Shown here: positions 1-6,302 of the stretch, piece by piece
Position numbering within the stretch: position 1 is the first letter of the stretch
Layout: each line of letters starts with the position of its first letter
NCBI GenBank assembly: GCA_021789565.1
Contig: JAJYJL010000236.1
Coordinates: 1-9,008 of the forward strand
Direction: 5' to 3'
DNA: 9,008 nt
From: Acidobacteriota bacterium
GTDB taxonomy: Bacteria; Acidobacteriota; Terriglobia; UBA7540
Program-made: the position numbers and the translations under genes
The notes under the pieces: generated by a model
Database searches by the model: none
The model's input: the letters and a program-made list of their open reading frames with translations, nothing else
What the model was told of the DNA's origin: nothing

Positions 1-86
1 CCGATTTTCTGCTGGCATTTCTGCCGGTATCGGAGGTTCTGGCTGGATATTAAGGACTTTATTTTGTGTTGGATAGATTAAGGATA

Positions 87-132
<46 letters not shown>

Positions 133-177
133 GCGGACCGTACCCCTTGGAGTGCCATGTTTTTCAACGACTTACAC

Positions 178-236
178 GGAGCCGAGTGACGCTCTTGGAG
201 CCCATTCGGCACACAATGGGCTCCGAAACGGGCTCC
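178..236. repeat. GGAGCC/GGCTCC repeat cluster with 10-bp hairpin next to the att site
   Basis: The hexamer GGAGCC occurs at 178-183 and 197-202, and its complement GGCTCC at 219-224 and 231-236; the tRNA end also has GGCTCC at 89-94. GGAGCCCATT (197-206) and AATGGGCTCC (215-224) form a perfect 10-bp inverted repeat around an 8-nt loop. CTTGGAG is also repeated at 146-152 and 194-200. Clustered short repeats beside a tRNA att site resemble arm-type integrase binding sites, but no integrase is visible here, so that role is inference. No protein-coding gene is seen between 133 and 356. Confidence 0.5.
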
Positions 237-356
237 AGTTTCAACCATCATCGAGCCGCGGAGGATGGTTTTATCAGCACCAATTGCGTCGAGTCCAGAC
301 CAGCCACACCGTTCTCTTCAATGCCATCACTCAGCGACGATTTTCACTCGCCGCCT

Positions 357-644
357 TCAGGCCGGAACATATCGCTTGATCGAGATGTCCCGCGCGCGCT
401 CCCGTGTTTTCGCCACGTCGTAGGCAAGTTGCATATTGAGAAGATGGTTCATGTCCGGGCCGAAAGCCTTTTCGATGCGCAGGGCCATTTCCGGCGTCAG
501 CGCGGCCTTGCCGCGCAGGAGGTCGGAGAGTGTAGCGCGTCGCACTTTCAAGATCTCTGCCGCTTTCGACACGCTAAGGTCGAGTGCTTCGACGATCTCG
601 GTTTTGATAAGGTCGCCCGGATGGGGCGGATTCTTCATGGGCAT
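357..644 (-). CDS. higA: HigA-type antitoxin (XRE/HTH)
   Basis: This 95-residue protein matches the HigA/VapI addiction-module antidote family. It opens with the family's HPG motif (residues 8-10), then a Cro/C1-type helix-turn-helix at about 24-60 (SVSKAAEILKVRRATLSDLL within it), and a C-terminal helical segment with the typical QLAYDVAKTRERA pattern (72-84). It neutralises the HigB toxin by direct binding and, with it, represses their shared promoter. The toxin gene lies just upstream, toxin-first as usual for higBA. The start at 644 is chosen because AGGAG (651-655), overlapping the toxin stop codon, lies 6 nt before it; a second ATG at 638 would leave 12 nt. The close spacing suggests translational coupling. 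The family call is strong; the cognate pairing is inferred from adjacency. Confidence 0.95.
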   Translation of the reverse strand: MPMKNPPHPGDLIKTEIVEALDLSVSKAAEILKVRRATLSDLLRGKAALTPEMALRIEKAFGPDMNHLLNMQLAYDVAKTRERARDISIKRYVPA

Positions 645-653
645 TAGAAGCTC

Positions 654-944
654 CTAATGGTAATCGATCAAGTCAATGTCGCTGGCGGTGTTTGTCCGCT
701 CGTCATAACGGAAAATCAGCCGCCAGTTTCCTGTGACCGTCAGGCTCCAGAATCCTTTCAGGTCACCTTTAAGCGAATGCAGCTTCCAACCCGGATAGCG
801 GCCGAGTTGCTCAAGTGTCTCGGCGGTTTCAAGGGCGAACAGAAGCTTGCGTAGCTTGTCAACCATCGCGGACAGAACTCCCTTGGCACTCGCATCTTCG
901 TGGAGTCGTCTTAGCCCTTTGTGGCGGAAGTCGACAAGTTGCAT
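654..944 (-). CDS. higB: HigB-type toxin (RelE superfamily mRNA interferase)
   Basis: This 96-residue protein matches HigB of type II toxin-antitoxin systems, which cleave mRNA on the translating ribosome in the cytoplasm. The diagnostic C-terminal half is intact: PGWKLHSLKGDLKGFWSLTV (51-70), then GNWRLIFRYDE (72-82) and the terminal DIDLIDYH (89-96). Length is normal for the family. The start at 944 has AAAGGA (949-954) 4 nt upstream. The stop TAG at 654-656 overlaps the ribosome binding site of higA. The operon reads leftwards from the promoter/operator at 964-992. Nothing suggests inactivation. In an island such a module would favour retention of the element, which fits the att site nearby. 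There is a small chance that it is a stand-alone chromosomal module unrelated to the att site. Confidence 0.95.
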   Translation of the reverse strand: MQLVDFRHKGLRRLHEDASAKGVLSAMVDKLRKLLFALETAETLEQLGRYPGWKLHSLKGDLKGFWSLTVTGNWRLIFRYDERTNTASDIDLIDYH

Positions 945-963
945 GTCATCCTTTCATGAATCC

Positions 964-992
964 AGTATGTACGGTTATACCGTACACGTCAA
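964..992 (-). promoter_or_regulatory. higBA promoter with palindromic operator in the spacer
   Basis: On the minus strand, TTGACG (987-992, 5 of 6 to the -35 consensus) is followed by exactly 17 nt and CATACT (964-969, 4 of 6 to the -10 consensus). The spacer and one -10 base are occupied by a palindrome at 968-986: TGTACGGT and ACCGTACA (plus strand) around the 3-nt centre TAT. A dyad here would let HigA or the HigBA complex block RNA polymerase, the usual autoregulation of this family. The predicted start lies near 957, giving a leader of roughly 12 nt to the higB start codon. Confidence 0.75.
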
Positions 993-1128
993 GCATTTTT
1001 TGTTGGGCGCAGGAAAGTCCGCTGTGGCTCGTCTCCGTGACTGGCTCGAAGGGTCAGGGTAATGCTGCAGCAACCCATAAAACGCCGACATCTGGTCACT
1101 TCAGGAACCGATGGTCGTTGTCAATACT

Positions 1129-1490
1129 CTACTCCTCATCAAGCTGCAGAGCATATAGGTTCGTCGTGCAAATACGCACTTTCACGAGCGGCTCATCGTC
1201 CGGCATCAGTCCAGTAAAGTTATAGTCAACTGCGGAATGGACGTCCACCAGATCGACAATTTTCTCCGCGATGCCATCTGACCGCTAACTCGGTAACTCG
1301 CCCTGTCCTTCTGGACATAGTTAGTGAAATATCTATACCTCTCAGTATGCGACCCAACTGGCTCTGCCACGCGCTGAGAGGCCAAAGTCCGCCAGACTTT
1401 TGTTGCCATGTCGTACAGCATCAGATTGTATATGTTGAGCGAGATGGCCGCGATGTAGCGCCCTGTTACAGGTTGTTGACTCTTCTCTAA
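1129..1490 (-). pseudogene. Degraded C-terminus of a TolB/PD40-type protein
   Basis: No intact gene, but two minus-strand frames together read as the C-terminal blades of the acidobacterial TolB-like (PD40 repeat, often winged-helix fused) proteins. Frame one, from about 1490 to 1285, gives VTGRYIAAIS, LMLYDMATKVWRTLA and RYRYFTNY, matching the family's SPDGRYIAA, LYDFxTxKWxxLA and KYVYF strands. It reaches YRV and then the frame shifts at about 1282-1288 (one base missing or two extra) into SDGIAEKIVDLVDVHSAVDY, followed by FTGLMPDDEPL and LYALQLDEE with the stop TAG at 1129-1131. Family members end GLxPDxSPLLLRD...IYALD, so the true C-terminus is present. Upstream of about 1490 the frame meets a stop (TAA) and family similarity ends, so the winged-helix and first propeller blades are gone. 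It is a relic. The family assignment is from recalled consensus. Confidence 0.75.
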
Positions 1491-1690
1491 ATAAACGTCA
1501 GGTTACCTTCGGAACGTGCGCATTTTTCATTCGACTTTTTCGGCAGTAAGGGGAAACATAGCTGCGATTCTTCCTGAGGTAATAGCGCCTCGTCAGTTCA
1601 TCGTGAATAGCACTTACCGTCGGAGAAGAAACGTCGGTGGTGTTTTGCGTGAGTGTTTGACTACTGGAAAACTGAAAGGAGCACTTGGCA

Positions 1691-2257
1691 ATGAACCCAA
1701 TATCAGCCCCGCGGCGTTCACTTGTGCCACTTCTCGTTTTGGTGCTGCTCTTCCTGCCATGCGCAAGCATGCATCAGGCAATCGGGCAGCAATCTCAAAG
1801 CCAACCCAGCACAGCTTCTCAGCTACAGCCTGTGCCCCTGCCGCACCTCTACTGGCATTTCCTCATTCACCAGAGCGATCGCGACGCTTTCGCAGCAAAA
1901 CTCACGGCGCAAAACCAGAACGGCCTAGCTTTGCGTAACGACCTGCAAATCAAGCTCCGCTTTTCCGACGCCGACTATGCTCCCATCCGCACCGCTTCGC
2001 AGCGGCTGGCAGCTGAACTCGAGCCAATTGAGGAGCAGTTAAGGTCGCTTCGGAATGTCCCTGAAAGCGCCAATCAGGCGCAGGCTCTGATCGCGCAGCG
2101 CGAAAGCTACATCAACAACGAAGTCTACAATCTCTCAATCGAACTGTCGGCACAAAACAAGGTATCGCTAGAGAAGTTCATGGCGGCTTTCTTCGCCCCA
2201 CAGAACATCTCGGCTGCGGCCCCAGAAGCAAGCAGCGGAAAGGCGGCTCAGAAATGA
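1691..2257 (+). CDS. Exported helical protein of unknown function
   Basis: A 188-residue protein with a clear signal peptide: RR at 8-9, a hydrophobic core LVPLLVLVLLFLPCA (11-25), and likely cleavage near residues 29-33. A short Gln/Ser/Pro linker leads to the motif PHLYWHFLIHQ (51-61), and then to a mostly helical, charged region (65-168) with segments such as DADYAPIRTASQRLAAEL and ESYINNEVYNLSIEL. I recognise the type as an unnamed exported family seen in Acidobacteria, without known function. The helical layout and size recall Spy/CpxP-like periplasmic chaperones, but no LTxxQ motif is seen, so that is only an idea. ATG 1691 is preferred over TTG 1685, because the ribosome site AAAGGAG (ending 1681) is 9 nt upstream of the ATG but 3 nt from the TTG. 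Its stop overlaps the next gene's start as ATGA, indicating translational coupling and probably a shared job. Confidence 0.85.
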   Translation: MNPISAPRRSLVPLLVLVLLFLPCASMHQAIGQQSQSQPSTASQLQPVPLPHLYWHFLIHQSDRDAFAAKLTAQNQNGLALRNDLQIKLRFSDADYAPIRTASQRLAAELEPIEEQLRSLRNVPESANQAQALIAQRESYINNEVYNLSIELSAQNKVSLEKFMAAFFAPQNISAAAPEASSGKAAQK

Positions 2258-3843
2258 AAACAGTCAGGAAGTTGTACCGACTTCCGGCATGGATACTTGC
2301 GGTCGTCTGCGGCTTGACTATGCTGTCTATCGCGCCCACTCCGGCTCGAGGTCAAACGGTAGACTACTGCACGAGTGGCACGATCAGTTTTGACAACAGT
2401 GGTACCGTCACCATTGAAGAAACCGTTTGTATATCAGGAAACTCCTCTCAGCTTACCGCCACCGCGTCGGCGACCCAGAATAGCGGCCCATATACTATTT
2501 TTGGAGTGGATCTCGAGTTATACGACAACGGAAGTTTTGTCTCCCAAACCGGAGTCCCCGGTTCAACCTATGAATCCAGCTCTTTCGTGCCGAGCCAGGG
2601 TCATACCTATACCGCCTACGGCGTGATTTACGCTTGTCTTGGCGCATTTGGTCCATACTGTTTCTACCCCGAGGGCCAAGTGAGTGTTTTGGCTGCACCG
2701 ACAAGTATTGTTTATCCTGCGTACAAGGTGACGTCGATTGTTTACGACACACCTGGGAATAAGGGCCAGAGCGGTTTTGTGAACTCCACCACGGATGGTA
2801 GCCGCACTTCGATCGGTAGCAACTTCACCTCCGGATCATCGATCACATACCAATCGGGAGGAAATTTTCTGGGTTTGGGCGGTACGCTCAACATCACCTT
2901 TAATGACGCCACAACAACCGGCCAGAGTTCAGCAGTCACCGATACATTTTCGCAGGGAGCGGGCGTTGCAAACGCGTCGCAGACCAATCCCATCAATCAT
3001 GGCGAGGATATGTTCTTAGTCTGGCTGAATCCTGCTGTCAGTCTAACTCCGACTGGACAAGGCTCTGTTGTGTACAGCATGGGAACGCAAGATGGAACAA
3101 ACGGCCAACCTGAGCCAGTCGATCAGGTTATCGCATATGCACAAGACATGCAGGGTAGCAATAATGTTCCTAACGTCCTGCCAGCTGAGCTGGAGCCTCA
3201 GTATGATTCGGCTACTGGGAATAAAGATCTTCCGGGACTGGCGGCGATCTGCGCGAATCTTAACGTTGCGGAGTACCAGAGTTTCACGTGTACCCAAACG
3301 GACCAGTGCGGATGCCACTCCTCGGACTTTGCCGGGATCGTCGCGCAGGATCCTCTTATTAACTACAGCCAAACAGAGAGTCCATTGAACGTAGATACAT
3401 CCGGTAGTGGTACTTGTGGAGAGCTACCCGCCCCACCGTCCAGTGCTTCATGTCGCTACTTGCCTGTACCAGCTGCTCAAGGAAGCTCGCTTCAACAGAC
3501 AGAAAGTCTTGATGGTCCAACCTGCCCAACTTGCAACTATCCTATAAACACTGGATCATTAGCCGACCAATATATGGCTACTCAAACATACCAGGAGAGC
3601 GTGCAGTATGGTGTCAACTATAGCTGGAAAGTGGACTATGGCATCGGCTCATTCGCTAACGGCAATTCCTGGGAATGGACTAATAGCGAAAGCAGTGGGT
3701 TAATCAACGGATACACCAACATGATGAATTATGCAATCGAAACGACTACACTCGATTGCTATGAGACGGTGAATGTTTTCTACGATACCGTATATCACAC
3801 CTTCGTTTTTCAAGACGTATCGGACAACGGTCAGTGTCAGTGA
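2254..3843 (+). CDS. Large secreted cysteine-containing protein of unknown function
   Basis: A 529-residue protein with a signal peptide (basic n-region 1-9, core WILAVVCGLTMLSIA 13-27, likely cleavage ARG-Q at 33/34). The mature part has no membrane segment or C-terminal anchor. Residues 35-150 look like a beta-sandwich. Residues 157-240 are Ser/Thr/Gly/Asn-rich beta strands (GSNFTSGSSITYQ). A conserved-looking core follows (INHGEDMFLVWLNP 247-260, DLPGLAAICANL 325-336, QCGCHSSDFAGIVAQDPLINY 351-371 in two parts: QCGCHSSDF and AGIVAQDPLINY). A final Ser/Thr-rich segment (440-500) precedes DTVYHTFVFQ (511-520). The mature chain has 14 cysteines, including CxC (352, 354) and CPTC (424-427), ending one residue before the C-terminus; disulfides and an extracytoplasmic place are likely. 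I know no function for the type. The start overlaps the previous stop (ATGA), with AAAGG at 2239-2243. Confidence 0.85.
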   Translation: MKTVRKLYRLPAWILAVVCGLTMLSIAPTPARGQTVDYCTSGTISFDNSGTVTIEETVCISGNSSQLTATASATQNSGPYTIFGVDLELYDNGSFVSQTGVPGSTYESSSFVPSQGHTYTAYGVIYACLGAFGPYCFYPEGQVSVLAAPTSIVYPAYKVTSIVYDTPGNKGQSGFVNSTTDGSRTSIGSNFTSGSSITYQSGGNFLGLGGTLNITFNDATTTGQSSAVTDTFSQGAGVANASQTNPINHGEDMFLVWLNPAVSLTPTGQGSVVYSMGTQDGTNGQPEPVDQVIAYAQDMQGSNNVPNVLPAELEPQYDSATGNKDLPGLAAICANLNVAEYQSFTCTQTDQCGCHSSDFAGIVAQDPLINYSQTESPLNVDTSGSGTCGELPAPPSSASCRYLPVPAAQGSSLQQTESLDGPTCPTCNYPINTGSLADQYMATQTYQESVQYGVNYSWKVDYGIGSFANGNSWEWTNSESSGLINGYTNMMNYAIETTTLDCYETVNVFYDTVYHTFVFQDVSDNGQCQ

Positions 3844-3901
3844 CAAGATGTCTCGATGACGTAATCATCTGATGCATCTCCACTGCTGCACAAGTCAATT
3901 T

Positions 3902-3935
3902 GATCTCTGGCGCTGCGCGAAACGCGCCAGAGATC
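3902..3935. repeat. Perfect 12-bp inverted repeat, possible transcript-end hairpin
   Basis: GATCTCTGGCGC (3902-3913) and GCGCCAGAGATC (3924-3935) pair perfectly around a 10-nt loop. It lies 58 nt after the stop of the 529-residue protein gene and 36 nt before the next start. No T-run follows on either strand, so it is not a classical intrinsic terminator. It could still end or stabilise the upstream transcript, or be a mobile hairpin repeat. Confidence 0.55.
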
Positions 3936-3971
3936 GCAGCCTTCGGAAGTTCTCGGAGAGAAGTAATTCAA

Positions 3972-4547
3972 ATGAATGTATTCAGCATACGAAATTCGAG
4001 ATGGACAGCCGTTGTGGGGTTGACAGGGCTAACATGCCTTTCCTGCCTCGGATCCGAGCCCGCGAAATCTCGGAACTCCTGGTCCTTCTCGGAAGTAGCG
4101 CAATCTTGCGGGCCTCGCGACGTGACGTTGGACGTGCGCCTGAAAGACGGAGCGGGAAGCCCGTCTCCAGAGTCCGCGGGCGAAGAGAGCCTGGTCTACG
4201 TCGTTCAGGACGTTCAGGAACAAGTTCCAGCCAACTCGTCGCTCATCACGAGGTTTGGCGTTGACGGACGATGGGTGGGAGCCAACCAGGGCCGCTCCTA
4301 TATTCGCTTGAAGCTTCGACCCGGGACTCACCATCTCTGCGTCAGCGGACAATGGACTAAATTGCGCTCCGAAAACTCGATCGCATTGCGCCGGATCATG
4401 ATGAACTCTGGCCAGGTTTATTATGTGCGTGTGCGCCTTCTGTATCCGGCTGAAGGTGGTATATCTCTCGGGTTGGAAACTGTAGACGAAGATGAGGGCA
4501 AATTTTTGGTTGACAGTTCGGCCTACAGCGAATCTCACCCAAAGTAA
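3972..4547 (+). CDS. DUF2846-like exported protein
   Basis: A 191-residue protein with an N-terminal hydrophobic stretch (TAVVGLTGLTCLSCLG, 12-27) that fits a signal peptide or an atypical lipoprotein signal; C22 and C25 are present, but neither sits in a good lipobox. The mature part matches the DUF2846 pattern as found in acidobacteria: SCGPRDVTLDV (45-55), SLVYVVQDV (73-81), FGVDGRWVGANQGRSYIRL (95-113), the PGTHHLCVSGQW turn (117-128), SGQVYYVRVRLLYP (146-159) and a terminal DEDEGKFLVDSSAYSESHPK (172-191). The biochemical function of this family is unknown; members are envelope proteins. The start at 3972 is chosen for the signal sequence and AGAGAAG 8 nt upstream; an in-frame ATG at 3900 would put 24 hydrophilic residues before the signal and overlap the hairpin. 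The next gene follows 34 nt downstream on the same strand, a likely operon. Confidence 0.8.
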   Translation: MNVFSIRNSRWTAVVGLTGLTCLSCLGSEPAKSRNSWSFSEVAQSCGPRDVTLDVRLKDGAGSPSPESAGEESLVYVVQDVQEQVPANSSLITRFGVDGRWVGANQGRSYIRLKLRPGTHHLCVSGQWTKLRSENSIALRRIMMNSGQVYYVRVRLLYPAEGGISLGLETVDEDEGKFLVDSSAYSESHPK

Positions 4548-4581
4548 CGGGAGAAGACCTGCAAATGGCGCACCGATGTGC

Positions 4582-5826
4582 ATGAAAAGGCTGGACGGAA
4601 TGGGAAGCAGGATGTATCTATCGAATGCCTTTCGTTGCTTTGCTGCAATCTGCGCAGGGGTCGCTCAAATCTCGGGATGCGGCTCCGGCGTGAATTCCGC
4701 ACCGGCTCCCAGCCAGGCCGTCGTCATCTCCGCTCAGCCGGCAAGCCAATCAGTACCTCTCGGTCAGGCTGCGATGTTCACCGTAGCTGCCAGCGGTACT
4801 GCTCCCCTGACCTATCAGTGGAGCGAGAATGCAACGCCGATCACGGGCGCAACCGGCGCTTCCTACTCTACTCCTGACGTAGCTGCCAGCGATAACGGAG
4901 CAAAATTTACTGTCTCCGTCAGCAATAGCGTGAATTCCGTCACGAGCGATGTTGCGATTCTCACCGTCGGTCCTCGTTCACCGAAAGCAGGAGATCTGCG
5001 CTTTCAGGAGGTCGGCTCGCCTGCAGAGGCGGAACAAAGTCTGGAGGGATCCACATCGGGCTTTTATAACTACCAGGCTCAATGGTTCGAGAACTCGGTC
5101 GGGTCGCCACCCACAATCGGCGACAATGGCAATTGCTTTCAAAGTCCCTCATCGCCGACAGTTGAATGCTATTGGGGGTTCTTCACAACGCCCTTGCCTG
5201 CAGGGCAATCGGGGCTGAACACATACTATTATGGCGGACAGTACGCGAATTTCAGCTCAGACCTGACCTCCAGCCTGGTCTCAATCCCGGAGCCGCCGGA
5301 CGCATCCAACAACGTAATTACGTCTCTGGATTTTCAGCCCGCATACAACGCTTATGCCATAGCCTGGATACAAACCACCGAGCAGGACGGAGCCTTCGAC
5401 ATGAGACGCGAGATTGTCTCGCCCGGCGCAGTTGAGTCGACAGTTGCTGCCGATGCGGCCGCGAGCCGGGTCGTGACCGCCGCCTCTTTCGACGCCAACG
5501 GTCAAGCTAACCTGCTGTCGTATGGCTGGCAGGGAGATACAACGACTGTATATGACTCTGCGGTGATGACCGCGACAAATCAGCAGGAAATCGAATCGGG
5601 CGCACAAACGCTCGCCGGTCAGGGATACATTCTCACCGCCTTTGGTGGAGACCCCACGAATGGCTTCCTGCTAATCGGGACCAGGGTTCACGGCGACACG
5701 CTGGCGCGACCAATCGAAATCGCCGACCAGTCAACCCCAGCCTGCTCCCACTGCTTCGTGGGCTACGCGCCGGTCATCTGGTATCAGGCGCCGGCGCGGT
5801 ACTATTCGGTCATCTATGAGAAGTGA
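4582..5826 (+). CDS. Ig-like domain lipoprotein, surface protein of unknown function
   Basis: A 414-residue protein from ATG 4582. The signal segment AFRCFAAICAGVAQ (16-29) leads to a good lipobox ISGC (30-33), so the mature protein probably starts at C33 with a lipid anchor. Residues 47-129 form one bacterial Ig-like domain of the type common in Acidobacteria: ISAQPASQSVPLGQAAMFTV, the conserved W80 in LTYQW, then SDNGAKFTVSVSNS. The remaining 280 residues are unrecognised, beta-rich, with paired cysteines at 185/196 and 388/391 (CSHC). The start is uncertain: ATGs at 4576, 4582, 4600 and 4612 are all in frame and all keep the lipobox. 4582 is preferred for its Lys/Arg n-region and because a 6-codon ORF (4565-4585) preceded by GGGAG overlaps it as ATGA. 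The protein is presumably displayed at the cell surface or the periplasmic face of the outer membrane. Confidence 0.85.
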   Translation: MKRLDGMGSRMYLSNAFRCFAAICAGVAQISGCGSGVNSAPAPSQAVVISAQPASQSVPLGQAAMFTVAASGTAPLTYQWSENATPITGATGASYSTPDVAASDNGAKFTVSVSNSVNSVTSDVAILTVGPRSPKAGDLRFQEVGSPAEAEQSLEGSTSGFYNYQAQWFENSVGSPPTIGDNGNCFQSPSSPTVECYWGFFTTPLPAGQSGLNTYYYGGQYANFSSDLTSSLVSIPEPPDASNNVITSLDFQPAYNAYAIAWIQTTEQDGAFDMRREIVSPGAVESTVAADAAASRVVTAASFDANGQANLLSYGWQGDTTTVYDSAVMTATNQQEIESGAQTLAGQGYILTAFGGDPTNGFLLIGTRVHGDTLARPIEIADQSTPACSHCFVGYAPVIWYQAPARYYSVIYEK

Positions 5827-5877
5827 TAAGCAAGAAGCTACCGATTCTGCGTTCTATGTTCACTGTCCCAGTCTGGT

Positions 5878-5923
5878 AGGGTTGAAACCCTCGCCTTCAG
5901 GCAACGGCATCAACAGGCGCGCC
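5878..5923. repeat. Three adjacent short palindromes
   Basis: AGGGTT-GA-AACCCT (5878-5891), GCCT-TC-AGGC (5893-5902) and GGCGCGCC (5916-5923) follow closely after the lipoprotein gene. The layout recalls the hairpin-rich right ends of IS200/IS605-type elements, but no tnpA or tnpB is present, so this is only a resemblance. Nothing else is recognised between 5827 and 5936. Confidence 0.3.
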
Positions 5924-5936
5924 GTCCGCTAACCTG

Positions 5937-6147
5937 GGAGATGTACTCTACTATAAGAACGAGAGCGGCGCTCGCGTCGGCGACCTGTTCATGAGCCTGA
6001 TCCTACCTGCGAGCTGATCGGCGCCAGTCCGTTCGAATATCTGACCGCGTGCAGCGGCACTCTATGGAAATAGCCAGCCATCCGTACGCCTGAATGCCTT
6101 GGAATTACCGCAAGACGCTGGAGAGTATAGAGGCTTCCGCCGCATAA
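5937..6147 (+). pseudogene. IS66-family transposase C-terminal remnant
   Basis: Three plus-strand frames joined read as the C-terminus of an IS66-type (TnpC/DDE) transposase. Frame one gives LYYKNESGARVGDLFMSLI (5946-6002). A one-base loss near 6003 moves to TCELIGASPFEYLT (6005-6046). A second loss near 6047-6051 moves to QRHSMEIASHPYA (6052-6090), then TGA (6091-6093) where the family has Trp, followed by MPWNYRKTLESIEASAA and the stop TAA (6145-6147). The family order is YYKxxxGAxVGDxFMSLIHTCELxGAxPFxYLTxLQRH...WMPWNYRxTL, so the correspondence is unambiguous. Everything N-terminal of this, including the catalytic core, is absent. It is inactive, and older than the IS5 element that begins 21 bp downstream. 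Confidence 0.88.
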
Positions 6148-6168
6148 AGTTTCCGTACCAGGCATTAA

Positions 6169-6180
6169 GGAACCTCTGAA
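6169..6180. repeat. IS5-group terminal inverted repeat, left in window
   Basis: GGAACCTCTGAA, the exact reverse complement of 7340-7351, directly after TTAA at 6165-6168. This is the end downstream of the transposase. Confidence 0.93.
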
Positions 6181-6265
6181 CAACGCCGAGTTATGAAGGG
6201 CCGTGGCCGAACTTTTCAGGATCGGTTCAGAGTTAGTCTTCTTGCGATGATTGAGCGATTGTTTT

Positions 6266-6300
6266 TGTCCGCCGGAGGCCTCTATCGGCTCCGGCGGACA
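6266..6300. repeat. 12-bp stem-loop between transposase stop and IS end
   Basis: TGTCCGCCGGAG (6266-6277) and CTCCGGCGGACA (6289-6300) pair perfectly around an 11-nt loop, starting 2 nt beyond the transposase stop codon. No T-run follows in the transposase direction (the next bases on that strand are A-rich), so it may be a barrier to readthrough rather than a standard terminator. Confidence 0.5.
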
Positions 6301-6302
6301 CA

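Noticed and set aside
1657..1662. TTGACT as a -35 for the gene at 1691
   Set aside because: It lies only about 12 nt before the ribosome binding site, leaving no room for a -10 and a transcript start.
1498..1770. 90-codon minus-strand frame with IHDELTRRYYLRKN, faintly like the end of VWFA-domain proteins
   Set aside because: The resemblance is short, the rest does not follow the family, and it overlaps the signal peptide region of the gene at 1691. Apart from a possible relic, nothing is recognised in 1491-1690.
1516..1938. 140-codon plus-strand frame overlapping the 188-residue exported protein
   Set aside because: The frame at 1691 has a signal peptide, a good ribosome site and the ATGA overlap with its neighbour; this one has no recognisable features.
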